From positions 103,614 to 167,613 of the forward strand of contig DKUB01000058.1 of NCBI GenBank assembly GCA_002490465.1: DNA of 64,000 nt, read 5' to 3'. The DNA comes from Lachnoclostridium sp. UBA7215. GTDB lineage: Bacteria; Bacillota; Clostridia; Lachnospirales; Lachnospiraceae. Under the pieces are notes generated by a model. The model had not been told where the DNA came from and ran no database searches. It was given only the letters and a program-made list of their open reading frames with translations. The position numbers were made by a program, and so were the translations under genes. Below, in pieces: positions 52,822-61,181 of this stretch (the stretch's first letter is position 1; the number at the start of each line of letters is the position of its first letter).

Positions 52822-53391
52822 TTATCCTCTTGGCAACTCACCCTGCACAAACACCTGTATTTTATTCAGGTAATTCGTATTACTTTCAGCACAAACTGGT
52901 CTTGAATAAAAACCACGTTTCTCAGTGCTGATTTTAAATAATGCATAGCTCGCCGATTTTGTATATGTAAAAGAGAAATCCATTCTATTAATCATTGTTA
53001 GCGGAATTATCATATCAAAAGAAAATTTATCAGAATCAATTACACAAACATATAAATCCCTATAAACCAAACAATTTCCAACATTATCCTCTAAAATAAA
53101 TTTGGGAATAATCCAGACAGGCACATCCATAACAGGTTTTTCGCCCATTCCATTTAATATTGACTTCTTTTCAGATTTCTTTGCCTCTGGATATCTGTAT
53201 CTCAAGTAATTTTCACCTAACACCCAAACCGGAGTATTTGCACCAGTATCAATCAAACAAGCAGTTTTTATATTGCCCTTATTTTTCACATATATAATGG
53301 GCTTATCACATTTCTCAATTTGAAAACAATATTCCTGTTTCCCATCTTTCAAAATACATACGCCCTCTCTATATCTGTTGTACGTCTCCAC
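52822..53391 (-). CDS. Retropepsin-like aspartic protease-fold protein
   Basis: The 189-residue cytosolic protein carries ACLIDTGANTPVWVLGENYL, the DTG catalytic motif of single-domain (retropepsin-like) aspartic proteases, preceded by strands of a beta-barrel (IYVKNKGNIKTACLIDTG). Downstream, NGMGEKPVMDVPVWIIPKF and FDMIIPLTMINRMDFSF fit the flap and the second half, where retropepsins have an IxG-type strand. Like retroviral proteases it would need to dimerise. It may be a protease or only use the fold. No signal peptide or membrane helix is visible. Its start overlaps the end of the small upstream gene by 43 bases. The substrate is unknown; such genes recur in Clostridia. Confidence 0.75.
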   Translation of the reverse strand: METYNRYREGVCILKDGKQEYCFQIEKCDKPIIYVKNKGNIKTACLIDTGANTPVWVLGENYLRYRYPEAKKSEKKSILNGMGEKPVMDVPVWIIPKFILEDNVGNCLVYRDLYVCVIDSDKFSFDMIIPLTMINRMDFSFTYTKSASYALFKISTEKRGFYSRPVCAESNTNYLNKIQVFVQGELPRG

Positions 53392-53555
53392 TCAAATGTA
53401 ATTCTGGCATCTATAAGTTTAATCTCCTCACTGAGCCTGTCTCTGTCCTTGCATACAGCACAAACTTTACCAGCCAATACACTGACACCATCCATATCAC
53501 AGTCTGTAAGTGCCACCCATCGGTCTGGATATTTTTCTACAATCTCGCATTTCAT
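53349..53555 (-). CDS. Small partner of the retropepsin-like protein, DUF5678-like
   Basis: From the preferred ATG the protein has 68 residues (MKCEIVEKYPDRWVALTDCD through IERAYVF). The core EKYPDRWVALTDCDMDGVSV and LAGKVCAVCKDRD looks like DUF5678-type small domains, in which (Y/F)P(D/G)xWV(A/L)L is followed by a variable acidic strand and GxVxAxxxD. The longer ORF to 53675 runs across the divergent regulator gene and is not likely. The ribosome-binding site is weak (CCGGAA). The 3' end overlaps the retropepsin-like gene by 43 bases, so the two form a unit. Function is unknown. Confidence 0.6.
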   Translation of the reverse strand: MKCEIVEKYPDRWVALTDCDMDGVSVLAGKVCAVCKDRDRLSEEIKLIDARITFEWRRTTDIERAYVF

Positions 53556-53624
53556 TTCCGGTTTTATTATATATGATTTTCCAAAGGTTTGTGGTACACT
53601 TAAGAAAAGGTGGTATGACAAATC

Positions 53625-54326
53625 ATGAAATACAAGATAGCAATCTGTGATGACGATAAAAATCAAATCAACCATATATCCTCTCTTGTTTCAAAATGGG
53701 GAACAGAATCCGGGCATGCCTGTGAAATCCACACATTTGTCTCTGCTGAGGCCTTTCTTTTTGTATATGAAGAAGAAAAAGCTTTTGATATTCTTCTGCT
53801 GGATGTGGAAATGGGAGAAATTTCAGGTGTCGAGCTTGCCAGACAGATTCGGCGCGATAACAACCGTGCAGAAATCATTTTTATAACTTCTTATTTTGAA
53901 TTTTTCGGGGAAGGTTACGAGGTAGATGCCCTGCATTATCTCGTTAAGCCGATTTCAGAAAAAAATTTGCTGCCGGTACTCCAAAAAGCGGCGGGGCGGC
54001 TGGCTGTCTCCCCTCCCTCCATTGTAGTCACCTGCGGCAGTGAAACAGTAAAGCTCTATGAATCGGATATCCTGTATATAGAGGCGTTCCTGCACTATAT
54101 CACCATTTACACAAAGGAAAGGGAATACAAAATAAAAGAAAGTATTTCTGTTTTTGCCAAAAAACTCAGCGATGATTTCTACCGCCCCCATCGCTCGTAT
54201 CTGGTATCATTAAAACACATTGTCCGGATATCACGCAAAATGGTTACAATAGATAATGGAATTGAACTTCCTCTTGCACGGGGAAAATATGATGACATCA
54301 ACCGCACTTTTATCGAGCGCAATTAA
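53625..54326 (+). CDS. LytTR-family response regulator (AgrA/ComE type)
   Basis: The 233-residue regulator has a CheY-like receiver domain (residues 1-120): acidic pocket AICDDDKNQ, phospho-acceptor Asp in ILLLDVEMGEISGVEL, TSYFEF and Lys in LVKPISEKN. The C-terminal LytTR DNA-binding domain (~130-233) contains LYESDILYIEAFLHYITIYT, FYRPHRSYLVSLKHIVRISR and ELPLARGKYDDINRTF. LytTR proteins bind two 9-bp direct repeats about 12 bp apart. Such a pair is found at 55009-55038, before the exporter genes. AAGGTGG lies upstream of the ATG. The gene is divergent from the retropepsin pair and is followed 25 bases later by a GHKL kinase. Confidence 0.92.
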   Translation: MKYKIAICDDDKNQINHISSLVSKWGTESGHACEIHTFVSAEAFLFVYEEEKAFDILLLDVEMGEISGVELARQIRRDNNRAEIIFITSYFEFFGEGYEVDALHYLVKPISEKNLLPVLQKAAGRLAVSPPSIVVTCGSETVKLYESDILYIEAFLHYITIYTKEREYKIKESISVFAKKLSDDFYRPHRSYLVSLKHIVRISRKMVTIDNGIELPLARGKYDDINRTFIERN

Positions 54327-54351
54327 ATTTATAAAGTGTAAAAGGATAACT

Positions 54352-55002
54352 ATGAGAAAGAAAACATATTTGAAACTTGCAGAGTATCAGACAGAACAGT
54401 CCGAACGACACCTGAACGAAGTACGAAGCATTCACAAAGAAATGCGCGGATACAAACACGACTTTCATCATCATTTACAGACACTCAAAGGGCAGCTGGA
54501 AGCGGGTGAGGTAAAGCGGGCGCTTGACTACATAGAGCAGCTTGACCATCAGCTCATGAATGTAGATACGCTTCTAAAGACAGGTAATGTAGCACTGGAT
54601 GCTATCCTGTCCGCAAAGATTGCACAGGCAAAATCCAAAAATATTGCCGTTACCATAAAAGCCTGTGTACCGGATTCACTCACATTAACGGATGCAGAAC
54701 TCAGCATAATCATTGGAAATCTGCTTGATAATGCCATTGAAGCCAGCCAAAACGTTACTGATAATCGTTTTATCCGTATTTATATAACAATCAAGGGAAA
54801 AATGCTTTATTTTTCCATGTTGAATTCTGCCGGCGAAAAGAAAAAGAAAAAAGGTACTTTATTTTCATCTAATAAAGACGGCATTCATGGATTTGGCCTG
54901 CGCCGTGCGGAAACAATACTGGAAGAACACGGCGGATGGTGTAAATATAACAGTGAAGATGGTGCCTTCACCTCTGAATTTTTAGTTCCTGCCATAAAAT
55001 AA
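54352..55002 (+). CDS. Soluble GHKL sensor histidine kinase
   Basis: The 216-residue kinase has a coiled-coil dimerisation segment with the phospho-acceptor region EMRGYKHDFHHHLQTLKGQL and a GHKL ATPase domain. This has the N box (DAELSIIIGNLLDNAIEAS) and the G box (DGIHGFGLRRAETILEEHGG). AgrC-type kinases usually have an N-terminal six-helix sensor of ~200 residues; here none is present. AAAGGAT precedes the ATG at 54352, and the region between this and the regulator stop is only 25 bases, so no sensor has been missed upstream in frame. It may sense a cytosolic signal or a separate membrane partner, possibly the exporter. The operon order is regulator then kinase. Confidence 0.9.
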   Translation: MRKKTYLKLAEYQTEQSERHLNEVRSIHKEMRGYKHDFHHHLQTLKGQLEAGEVKRALDYIEQLDHQLMNVDTLLKTGNVALDAILSAKIAQAKSKNIAVTIKACVPDSLTLTDAELSIIIGNLLDNAIEASQNVTDNRFIRIYITIKGKMLYFSMLNSAGEKKKKKGTLFSSNKDGIHGFGLRRAETILEEHGGWCKYNSEDGAFTSEFLVPAIK

Positions 55003-55008
55003 CTGCAA

Positions 55009-55072
55009 TTCGTGTACGGACAGACGCAGTTGGTGCACAAATCTCCATTCAGCCCTTCCCCTGTGATATATT
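55009..55072 (+). promoter_or_regulatory. Putative LytTR binding site and exporter promoter
   Basis: TTCGTGTAC (55009-55017) and TTGGTGCAC (55030-55038) agree at 7 of 9 positions and are 21 bp apart centre to centre, the spacing of LytTR direct-repeat sites. Five bases downstream is a poor -35 (TCCATT, 55044-55049) and, 17 bp on, TATATT (55067-55072). This is the layout of an activator-dependent promoter. It stands before the two ABC exporter genes and right after the kinase. It is likely the target of the LytTR regulator at 53625. Confidence 0.65.
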
Positions 55073-55108
55073 TACATTGCTAAATCCCTGAAAGGAGAAC
55101 GAAAATTT

Positions 55109-56953
55109 ATGAGGAATAAAAAGAAAGAGACGCAAACGGAATCCCTTTGCAGGCGTTATTCTGTAGTTCAAAACATTTTTTATTGCCTCAAAAACACTTC
55201 CCGGTGTTATTTGCCGCTATTGTACTGGTGTCTTGCGGCAATATTGATAAAAGTAACGCTCCCCGTCTTATCAACTTATCTGCCGAAAATTTTAATTGAG
55301 AAAATAACAACGAAAAGCAGCCTGCAGGAACTCATAACGTTTATTCTTGTTTTTATGGGCGGTATCGCCATACTGTCCGGAGCAGATAAATTTTTCACAA
55401 AATTTATTTATCATCAAAAGTTCCGTATGAATACCTTCTATCTCAAACAGGTGGCACTGAAAGGCCTGACAACCGACTATGTCAATCAGGAAAACGGATT
55501 ATTCCGAAAACTTCAGAGCGAAAGTTTTTCCTGCTGTAACGGAAATTACTCCCCCCTCTCCAACATATATGACGACTTGATAAAACTATTTACAAGCGTT
55601 TTAGGACTATCGGTTTTCTGGGCAATACTCATACAACTAAACTTATGGCTCATTGCCTTTCTAATTATAACAACCGTAATCAGTTATTTTTTGAATCAAA
55701 AAATAATGAAATGGACAGAAGAAAATAATAATGAAAGAATCGGTTATCAGCAGCATATTGATTATATCAACAGTACTTCTGGGGACATCCGCTCTGCAAA
55801 AGATATCCGCTTATACCGTATGGCCGATTGGTTCACGGATATTTATAAGGAAAATATGAACGGTATCGCCGGATGGTACAGACGGCTTACGAACAAACTA
55901 TTCGGCGTCTCCCTATGCGACAGCGGCCTGGCTTTGCTGCGGGAGAGCGCTGTCTATATTTATTTGCTGGTTCTCGTCTGGAATCATCAAATATCGGTTG
56001 CGGATTTTGTTTTATACTTTGGAGTAGTTGCCGGCTTTTCATCCTGGCTTGGCAGCATATTATCACAGATTGCCTCTCTCAACCAGAAAAATATAAAAAT
56101 CAATTACTTCCGCTCCTATCTCGAATATCCGGAAACATACCGCAGGGAAGGCGGCACTGCCATACCGGCAGACCATCTACCAAAGACCATAGAATTAAAA
56201 AATGTAAGTTATCGGTATGAAGGCGCGGAGCAATATGCCCTGCAGCACATTAACCTGAAAATTACTCCCGGTGAACATCTCGCTATCGTCGGCCTGAATG
56301 GCGCCGGAAAAACAACACTTGTCAAACTGATTTGTGGATTCATAAATCCGACGGAGGGGCAGGTACTGTATGATGGCATTGATGTGAGGGAATACGACAG
56401 AACACAATTTTATAAACTGTTTTCTGCCGTGTTCCAGCAGTTTTGCCTTCTGCCTGTAACTATTGAAGAAATTGTTTCCGAATCCCCCGCAGGAGAAATT
56501 AACAGTGGTGCGGTCGCTGACTGCCTAAAAAACGCAGGACTCCGGGAAAAAATGGAACAGCTTCCTGACGGGATAAAAAGTCAGTTTGGAAAAACCATCT
56601 ACGATGACGGCATTGATTTTTCCGGCGGCGAGATCCAGAAATTATTGTTGGCCCGCGCCTTATACAAATCCGCTCCTATTATGCTGCTTGACGAACCGAC
56701 AGCCGCCCTTGACCCGATTGCCGAGAGCAATCTATACCAAAATTACAATACCATCAGTGAAGGAAAAACCACTGTCTTTATCTCACACCGGCTTGCCAGC
56801 ACGAGTTTTTGTGAGCGAACGATACTGATGGAAAATGGAGCCATTTGCGAGGAAGGTACTCATGACAGCCTGCTTGCCCAAAAGGGAAAATATTATCATT
56901 TGTTTGAAATACAGGCAAAATATTACCGTGAAAACCAGGAGGTGATACCGTGA
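55109..56953 (+). CDS. ABC exporter subunit 1 (membrane and ATPase domains fused)
   Basis: The 614-residue protein has a six-helix membrane domain (residues ~30-330) and a C-terminal ATPase domain: Walker A VGLNGAGKTTLVKLICG, Q-loop FSAVFQQFCLLP, a signature FSGGEIQKLLLARAL (one change from LSGGQ) and Walker B IMLLDEPTAALDP with the catalytic Glu. The H-loop is FISHRLAS. It lacks a C39 peptidase domain, so it does not cleave a double-Gly leader. AAAGGAG precedes the ATG. The second subunit starts with a GTGA overlap. Probably a heterodimeric exporter under control of the upstream LytTR system; substrate unknown. Confidence 0.92.
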   Translation: MRNKKKETQTESLCRRYSVVQNIFYCLKNTSRCYLPLLYWCLAAILIKVTLPVLSTYLPKILIEKITTKSSLQELITFILVFMGGIAILSGADKFFTKFIYHQKFRMNTFYLKQVALKGLTTDYVNQENGLFRKLQSESFSCCNGNYSPLSNIYDDLIKLFTSVLGLSVFWAILIQLNLWLIAFLIITTVISYFLNQKIMKWTEENNNERIGYQQHIDYINSTSGDIRSAKDIRLYRMADWFTDIYKENMNGIAGWYRRLTNKLFGVSLCDSGLALLRESAVYIYLLVLVWNHQISVADFVLYFGVVAGFSSWLGSILSQIASLNQKNIKINYFRSYLEYPETYRREGGTAIPADHLPKTIELKNVSYRYEGAEQYALQHINLKITPGEHLAIVGLNGAGKTTLVKLICGFINPTEGQVLYDGIDVREYDRTQFYKLFSAVFQQFCLLPVTIEEIVSESPAGEINSGAVADCLKNAGLREKMEQLPDGIKSQFGKTIYDDGIDFSGGEIQKLLLARALYKSAPIMLLDEPTAALDPIAESNLYQNYNTISEGKTTVFISHRLASTSFCERTILMENGAICEEGTHDSLLAQKGKYYHLFEIQAKYYRENQEVIP

Positions 56954-58785
56954 AAAGAATGCCCATGAAAAAAAGAATCTCTGTTACTGCACGCGGTTTT
57001 AAAATATTAAAGCGCTACTGCCCCGGTCTTGCACAGGGTAAGGCACTATACGAATTGATAAACTCCATACAGCCATTTATCACTGTTTGGTTTTCTGCAC
57101 AGATTATCAATGAAATATCAACGCAGCGCAGAATAAAAACAATTGTGCTGTATGTTAGCAGCATCGTTTTAATACACTTTATTTGTGCCGTTCTAAAAAA
57201 TACCATAAACCGGCTCTGCAATGAAAAGGAATCACAGATGTGGGACTGGTTTGGAAAAATATTCTCTGATAAACAGATGTCACTGGATTTTGCTGATTTG
57301 GAATCTCCGGAAATCCAACATCAAAGACAGGAAGCGGAAGAAAACCTCTATATGTTTGGAAATGGTCTGGCGCAGCTTGTATGGGGCACATCTACTCTCG
57401 TCAATGCCTGTGTCAATATACTGGTTTCGATTGCCATGACAGTAACTCTCTTTCTTTCCCAATCCGGCAATGCCGTCATGGACAGCCCGGCCTGGATTTT
57501 CATTATACTGGCATGTATCACATTTGGCGGTTTATGCAACTCTAAAGCAACGATAAAAGAAAATGAAATATTTATGAGATGGTGCAAGGATACGGTCTGG
57601 TTTAACCGGGTGTTTATATTCTTTGGAAAAGATTTGTATATGAACCCGGAAAATGCAAAAGATGTCCGGATATATGAACAAAATATCATTGCCTCAAAAA
57701 TCTTGGACAAACTTATCCGATATGATAGGGAAAACCAGACAGACCTCTTTAAAATGTCTATCCTGCCCGCCATTGCATATTTTATTATTGGACTGGCCAA
57801 TGTTATGTGCTGTCTTTTTGTTGCCGTAAAAGCATTTTTTGGCGCTTTCGGTGTTGGAAACATTATACAGTATACAGCGGTTCTTTCGCGGCTGGGGGAA
57901 GGATTGCAGGATTTTATGTTTCTGTTATCTGACAATGAGGTTTATTGTACACATCTGCAAAGTTTATATGACTATCTCGACATACCTAATCATATGTACC
58001 AGGGTTCATTGACGGTTGAAAAGCGGGATGACAATGAATATTATGTAGAGTTCCGGGATGTTTCCTTTCAATATCCAAATACTGATACTTACGCCCTCAG
58101 ACATGTAAACTTAACATTCAGGGTCGGAGAAAAACTTGCCGTGGTCGGCATGAATGGTTCAGGCAAAACCACATTTATCAAGCTGATGTGCCGCCTGTAT
58201 GACCCAACTGAGGGGGAAATTCTACTGAACGGGGTAAATATCCAAAAATATAACTACGAGGAATATATGTCGATATTTTCCGTTGTATTTCAGGATTTTC
58301 GCCTGTTTTCATTCAGCCTTGGACAAAACGTTGCCGCAAACGTCCGATATGACAGAGATAACGTTTTGGCATGCCTTGAAAAAGCAGGTTTCCGCGAACG
58401 TCTTGATTCTATGCCGAATCATATAGAGACCTGCCTTTACAAAGACTTTGAAACAGATGGTGTGGAGATATCCAGCGGTGAGGCACAAAAAATTGCTCTT
58501 GCCCGCGCACTCTATAAGGATTGTCCCTTTATGATTCTTGATGAGCCTACCGCTGCCCTTGACCCGGTTTCGGAATATGAAGTCTACTGTAAGTTCAATG
58601 AAATTGCCGGAGGAAAAACGGCAATCTATATCAGCCACCGCCTGGCGTCCTGCCGTTTTTGCGATAAAATCGCTGTTTTCCATGAAGGAGCAGTTGTCCA
58701 AATGGGAACACATGAGGAGCTTCTTACAGATAATAGCGGCAAATACTATGAACTCTGGAACGCACAGGCACAGTATTATGTGTAA
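56950..58785 (+). CDS. ABC exporter subunit 2 (membrane and ATPase domains fused)
   Basis: The 611-residue partner has six membrane helices in the first ~330 residues and an ATPase domain: Walker A VGMNGSGKTTFIKLMC, Q-loop FSVVFQDFRLFS, a signature ISSGEAQKIALARAL, which departs from LSGGQ, and Walker B FMILDEPTAALDP with Glu. The H-loop is YISHRLAS. Subunit 1 has FSGGE and this one ISSGE, so the two ATP sites are not identical, as in many heterodimeric exporters. The start is a GTG with AGGAGGTGATACC upstream, which overlaps the stop of subunit 1 by 4 bases. A hairpin follows at 58807. Confidence 0.92.
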   Translation: MKRMPMKKRISVTARGFKILKRYCPGLAQGKALYELINSIQPFITVWFSAQIINEISTQRRIKTIVLYVSSIVLIHFICAVLKNTINRLCNEKESQMWDWFGKIFSDKQMSLDFADLESPEIQHQRQEAEENLYMFGNGLAQLVWGTSTLVNACVNILVSIAMTVTLFLSQSGNAVMDSPAWIFIILACITFGGLCNSKATIKENEIFMRWCKDTVWFNRVFIFFGKDLYMNPENAKDVRIYEQNIIASKILDKLIRYDRENQTDLFKMSILPAIAYFIIGLANVMCCLFVAVKAFFGAFGVGNIIQYTAVLSRLGEGLQDFMFLLSDNEVYCTHLQSLYDYLDIPNHMYQGSLTVEKRDDNEYYVEFRDVSFQYPNTDTYALRHVNLTFRVGEKLAVVGMNGSGKTTFIKLMCRLYDPTEGEILLNGVNIQKYNYEEYMSIFSVVFQDFRLFSFSLGQNVAANVRYDRDNVLACLEKAGFRERLDSMPNHIETCLYKDFETDGVEISSGEAQKIALARALYKDCPFMILDEPTAALDPVSEYEVYCKFNEIAGGKTAIYISHRLASCRFCDKIAVFHEGAVVQMGTHEELLTDNSGKYYELWNAQAQYYV

Positions 58786-58806
58786 TAAGAACTTCCATAT
58801 TAAGAT

Positions 58807-58826
58807 GGCGGGAAATACTTCCCGCC
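58807..58826. terminator. Hairpin after the ABC exporter genes
   Basis: GGCGGGAA and TTCCCGCC form an 8-bp GC-rich stem around ATAC, between the exporter and the convergent Cys-rich gene. There is no T-run on either side, so termination would be weak or bidirectional. Confidence 0.55.
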
Positions 58827-58851
58827 TGCGATGATTCGGGAGAAAGATAAA

Positions 58852-59292
58852 TCAATTCGAGTACGCATCTGCAATTTGTATAGAATTTTCCGGAAAGTCC
58901 GTTTTCAAACGCATAAGATACTGCAATGCACTTCCCTCATATGGCTGTACATCACCCAAAAGCCCTACCTCATAACAATTACGAATAATATTGATGATGC
59001 AGTCTTCCACATGGTCTTCCCGGCAATCCTTACATTCTTTCAAAATATGCGCAATGGCAATTTCCAATTTCGTTTCATCAAACGCCTTACAATCCATCGT
59101 TGGTATATGTTCTGTGCCGTTTGGAATTTCTTTCTTCGGCTCTTTTCGATAATCTTCTATGCATTTTTTCGCATACCCTACAATACAGTTTTCCTCCTGA
59201 CACTGACCACATATGCTTTGATCCCTGCAGCAATCCAGCAAATCATTCCATATCAATTCAGCGTTTAAACCCTTTTTATGTTCCTCAGCCAT
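58852..59292 (-). CDS. Cysteine-rich small protein, possible metal binder
   Basis: The 146-residue cytosolic protein has thirteen cysteines in clusters: DCCRDQSICGQCQEENC and KKC near residues 20-45, then DCKAF, and KECKDCREDHVEDC and RNC near 85-105. The C(x2)C and C(x4)C spacings suggest metal or Fe-S binding. There is no signal peptide. The rest is helical, ending with YLMRLKTDFPENSIQIAD. It lies 114 bases downstream of the GGGtGRT gene on the same strand and has its own AGGAGG site, with a hairpin in between. I do not recognise a named family. The neighbouring scaffold and GGGtGRT genes suggest a linked Fe-S or redox role, which is inference. Confidence 0.7.
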   Translation of the reverse strand: MAEEHKKGLNAELIWNDLLDCCRDQSICGQCQEENCIVGYAKKCIEDYRKEPKKEIPNGTEHIPTMDCKAFDETKLEIAIAHILKECKDCREDHVEDCIINIIRNCYEVGLLGDVQPYEGSALQYLMRLKTDFPENSIQIADAYSN

Positions 59293-59325
59293 ATTTTCCT
59301 CCTATAATCTCCAAATTAATAGTGT

Positions 59326-59352
59326 GGGAGTGACTAACATTTAGCCACTCCC
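59326..59352 (-). terminator. Strong hairpin between the GGGtGRT and Cys-rich genes
   Basis: GGGAGTG and CACTCCC enclose a further CTAA/TTAG pairing, so nearly the whole 27-base element is stem (a G-U pair completes it on the minus-strand RNA). There is no T-run on the minus strand. It could attenuate transcription or protect the 3' end of the upstream message. Confidence 0.6.
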
Positions 59353-59406
59353 AATCACTTTTCACTCACAATATTCCAATGTTTTTAAAATTTCTCACAG
59401 AGAGTC

Positions 59407-60417
59407 TTAAAACTTCCCGTTATCTGCTGCTTCCTGAATAGAAACGGCAACGGCAACGGTCATGCCCACCATCGGGTTATTTCCGGCACCGATTAATCCC
59501 ATCATCTCTACATGGGCCGGTACGGATGATGAACCGGCGAACTGCGCATCGCTGTGCATACGTCCTAAAGTATCTGTCATACCATAGGATGCCGGGCCAG
59601 CTGCCATATTATCCGGGTGAAGGGTACGTCCGGTACCACCGCCGGATGCTACGGAGAAGTATTTCTTGCCCTGCTCAATACACTCTTTTTTGTATGTACC
59701 TGCTACCGGGTGCTGGAAACGCGTCGGGTTCGTGGAGTTACCGGTAATGGAAACATCAACGCCTTCCTTGTGCATGATGGCTACACCTTCCTGGACATCG
59801 TTAGCGCCATAGCAGTTTACCTTTGCTCGAAGTCCATCAGAATAGGATTTGCGGAACACTTCTTTTACTTCATTTTTATATGGGTCATACTCTGTCTCAA
59901 CAAAAGTAAATCCGTTGATGCGGGAAATAATCTGGGCAGCATCTTTGCCAAGTCCGTTCAGAATGACACGGAGTGGTTTTTTGCGGACTTTGTTTGCTTT
60001 CTCTGCGATACCGATCGCTCCCTCGGCAGCGGCAAATGACTCATGTCCGGCAAGGAAACAGAAACACTCGGTCTCCTCTTCCAGAAGCATTTTGCCAAGG
60101 TTGCCGTGTCCAAGTCCTACCTTACGTGTATCGGCAACAGAACCCGGGATACAGAAAGCCTGAAGTCCCTCACCGATAGCTGCTGCTGCATCTGCTGCTC
60201 TCTTGCAGCCTTTCTTGATTGCAATTGCTGCACCTACTGTATATGCCCAGCACGCATTTTCAAAACAAATTGGCTGGATTCCTTTAATCTGGTCGTATAC
60301 ATTCAATCCGGCGTCTTTTGTTATCTTCTCTGCTTCTTCAATAGAGGAGATGCCATATTCAGCCAGTACGCCATTGATTTTATCAATTCTTCTCTCATAT
60401 GATTCAAATAATGCCAT
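59407..60417 (-). CDS. GGGtGRT family protein
   Basis: The 336-residue cytosolic protein contains YFSVASGGGTGRTLHPDNMA, which gives the GGGtGRT family its name. Other conserved stretches are GIQPICFENACWAYTVGAAI, ECFCFLAGHESFAAAEGAIG, SRINGFTFVETEYDPYKNEV, GVDVSITGNSTNPTRFQHPV and AHVEMMGLIGAGNNPMVGMT. The many glycine loops and invariant polar residues suggest an enzyme, but the reaction is not known. The protein is found in strict anaerobes, usually beside the scaffold-like gene upstream here, and the 19-base gap implies one transcript. GAGGAGG precedes the ATG. Start and length fit the family. Confidence 0.88.
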   Translation of the reverse strand: MALFESYERRIDKINGVLAEYGISSIEEAEKITKDAGLNVYDQIKGIQPICFENACWAYTVGAAIAIKKGCKRAADAAAAIGEGLQAFCIPGSVADTRKVGLGHGNLGKMLLEEETECFCFLAGHESFAAAEGAIGIAEKANKVRKKPLRVILNGLGKDAAQIISRINGFTFVETEYDPYKNEVKEVFRKSYSDGLRAKVNCYGANDVQEGVAIMHKEGVDVSITGNSTNPTRFQHPVAGTYKKECIEQGKKYFSVASGGGTGRTLHPDNMAAGPASYGMTDTLGRMHSDAQFAGSSSVPAHVEMMGLIGAGNNPMVGMTVAVAVSIQEAADNGKF

Positions 60418-60436
60418 GATTTCTATCCTCCTCTAT

Positions 60437-61141
60437 TTATTTAATCTCTTCATCCGTTCTCGGATCAATGATTTTTACGGCGTCATCCACACGGCCATAC
60501 TGTCCGCAGGCTTTTTCATAGGCGGTATTCGGGTCATCTCCCTTTTTGATGAAATCCGTCATTTTACCGAGGCTTACAAATTTGTAACCAATAATCATAT
60601 CATCCGCATCCAGGGCGATTCCTGTTACATACCCTTCAGCCATTTCCAGATAACGAGGGCCTTTTTTCAATGTTCCGTACATGGTTCCAACCTGGGAGCG
60701 AAGACCTTTGCCAAGATCCTCCAGACCAGCTCCAATCGGAAGACCGTCTTCAGAAAATGCACTCTGTGTTCTACCATATACAATCTGTAAAAACAGCTCT
60801 CTCATTGCCGTATTAATTGCATCACATACAAGGTCCGTATTCAATGCCTCCATAACCGTTCTTCCAGGAAGAATCTCAGAAGCCATTGCAGCGGAATGTG
60901 TCATACCGGAGCATCCGATTGTCTCTACCAGGGCCTCCTGAATAATGCCTTCTTTTACATTTAATGTCAGCTTGCAGGCCCCCTGCTGTGGTGCACACCA
61001 GCCAACACCATGTGTTAAACCGGAAATATCCTTAACTTCTTTTGCTTTTACCCATTTTGCTTCTTCCGGGATTGGTGCACAACCATGGTTCACACCCTGG
61101 GCAACCGGGCACATGTTTTCTACTTCTTGTGAATAAATCAT
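60437..61141 (-). CDS. NifU/IscU-like Fe-S scaffold-type protein, partner of GGGtGRT
   Basis: The 234-residue protein is of the group annotated as iron-sulfur cluster assembly scaffold protein that accompanies GGGtGRT proteins. It has a segment VETIGCSGMTHSAAMASEIL followed by PGRTVMEALNTDLVCDAINT, which resembles the Cys-containing loop and helix of IscU (GC...A.AS...KG). More cysteines lie in ENMCPVAQGVNHGCAP and GVGWCAPQQGACKL. The C-terminal half (about 130-234; GTMYGTLKKGPRYLEMAEGY) is specific to this group. Classical IscU is ~130 residues, so this is a distinct longer form. It has a strong promoter (61182-61210) and GAAAGGAG before the ATG, and leads the operon. Confidence 0.85.
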   Translation of the reverse strand: MIYSQEVENMCPVAQGVNHGCAPIPEEAKWVKAKEVKDISGLTHGVGWCAPQQGACKLTLNVKEGIIQEALVETIGCSGMTHSAAMASEILPGRTVMEALNTDLVCDAINTAMRELFLQIVYGRTQSAFSEDGLPIGAGLEDLGKGLRSQVGTMYGTLKKGPRYLEMAEGYVTGIALDADDMIIGYKFVSLGKMTDFIKKGDDPNTAYEKACGQYGRVDDAVKIIDPRTDEEIK

Positions 61142-61181
61142 GTCGTAACTCCTTTCAAAAATTTAATCATAACTGAATAAA

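Noticed and set aside
53556..53675. N-terminal extension of the small DUF5678-like gene to 53675
   Set aside because: It would run across the start of the divergent response-regulator gene and gives a hydrophobic segment unlike the rest of the protein.
55003..55108. Search for a small exported-peptide gene beside the ABC exporter
   Set aside because: No ORF with a ribosome-binding site or leader peptide is present in this gap, nor in 58786-58851.
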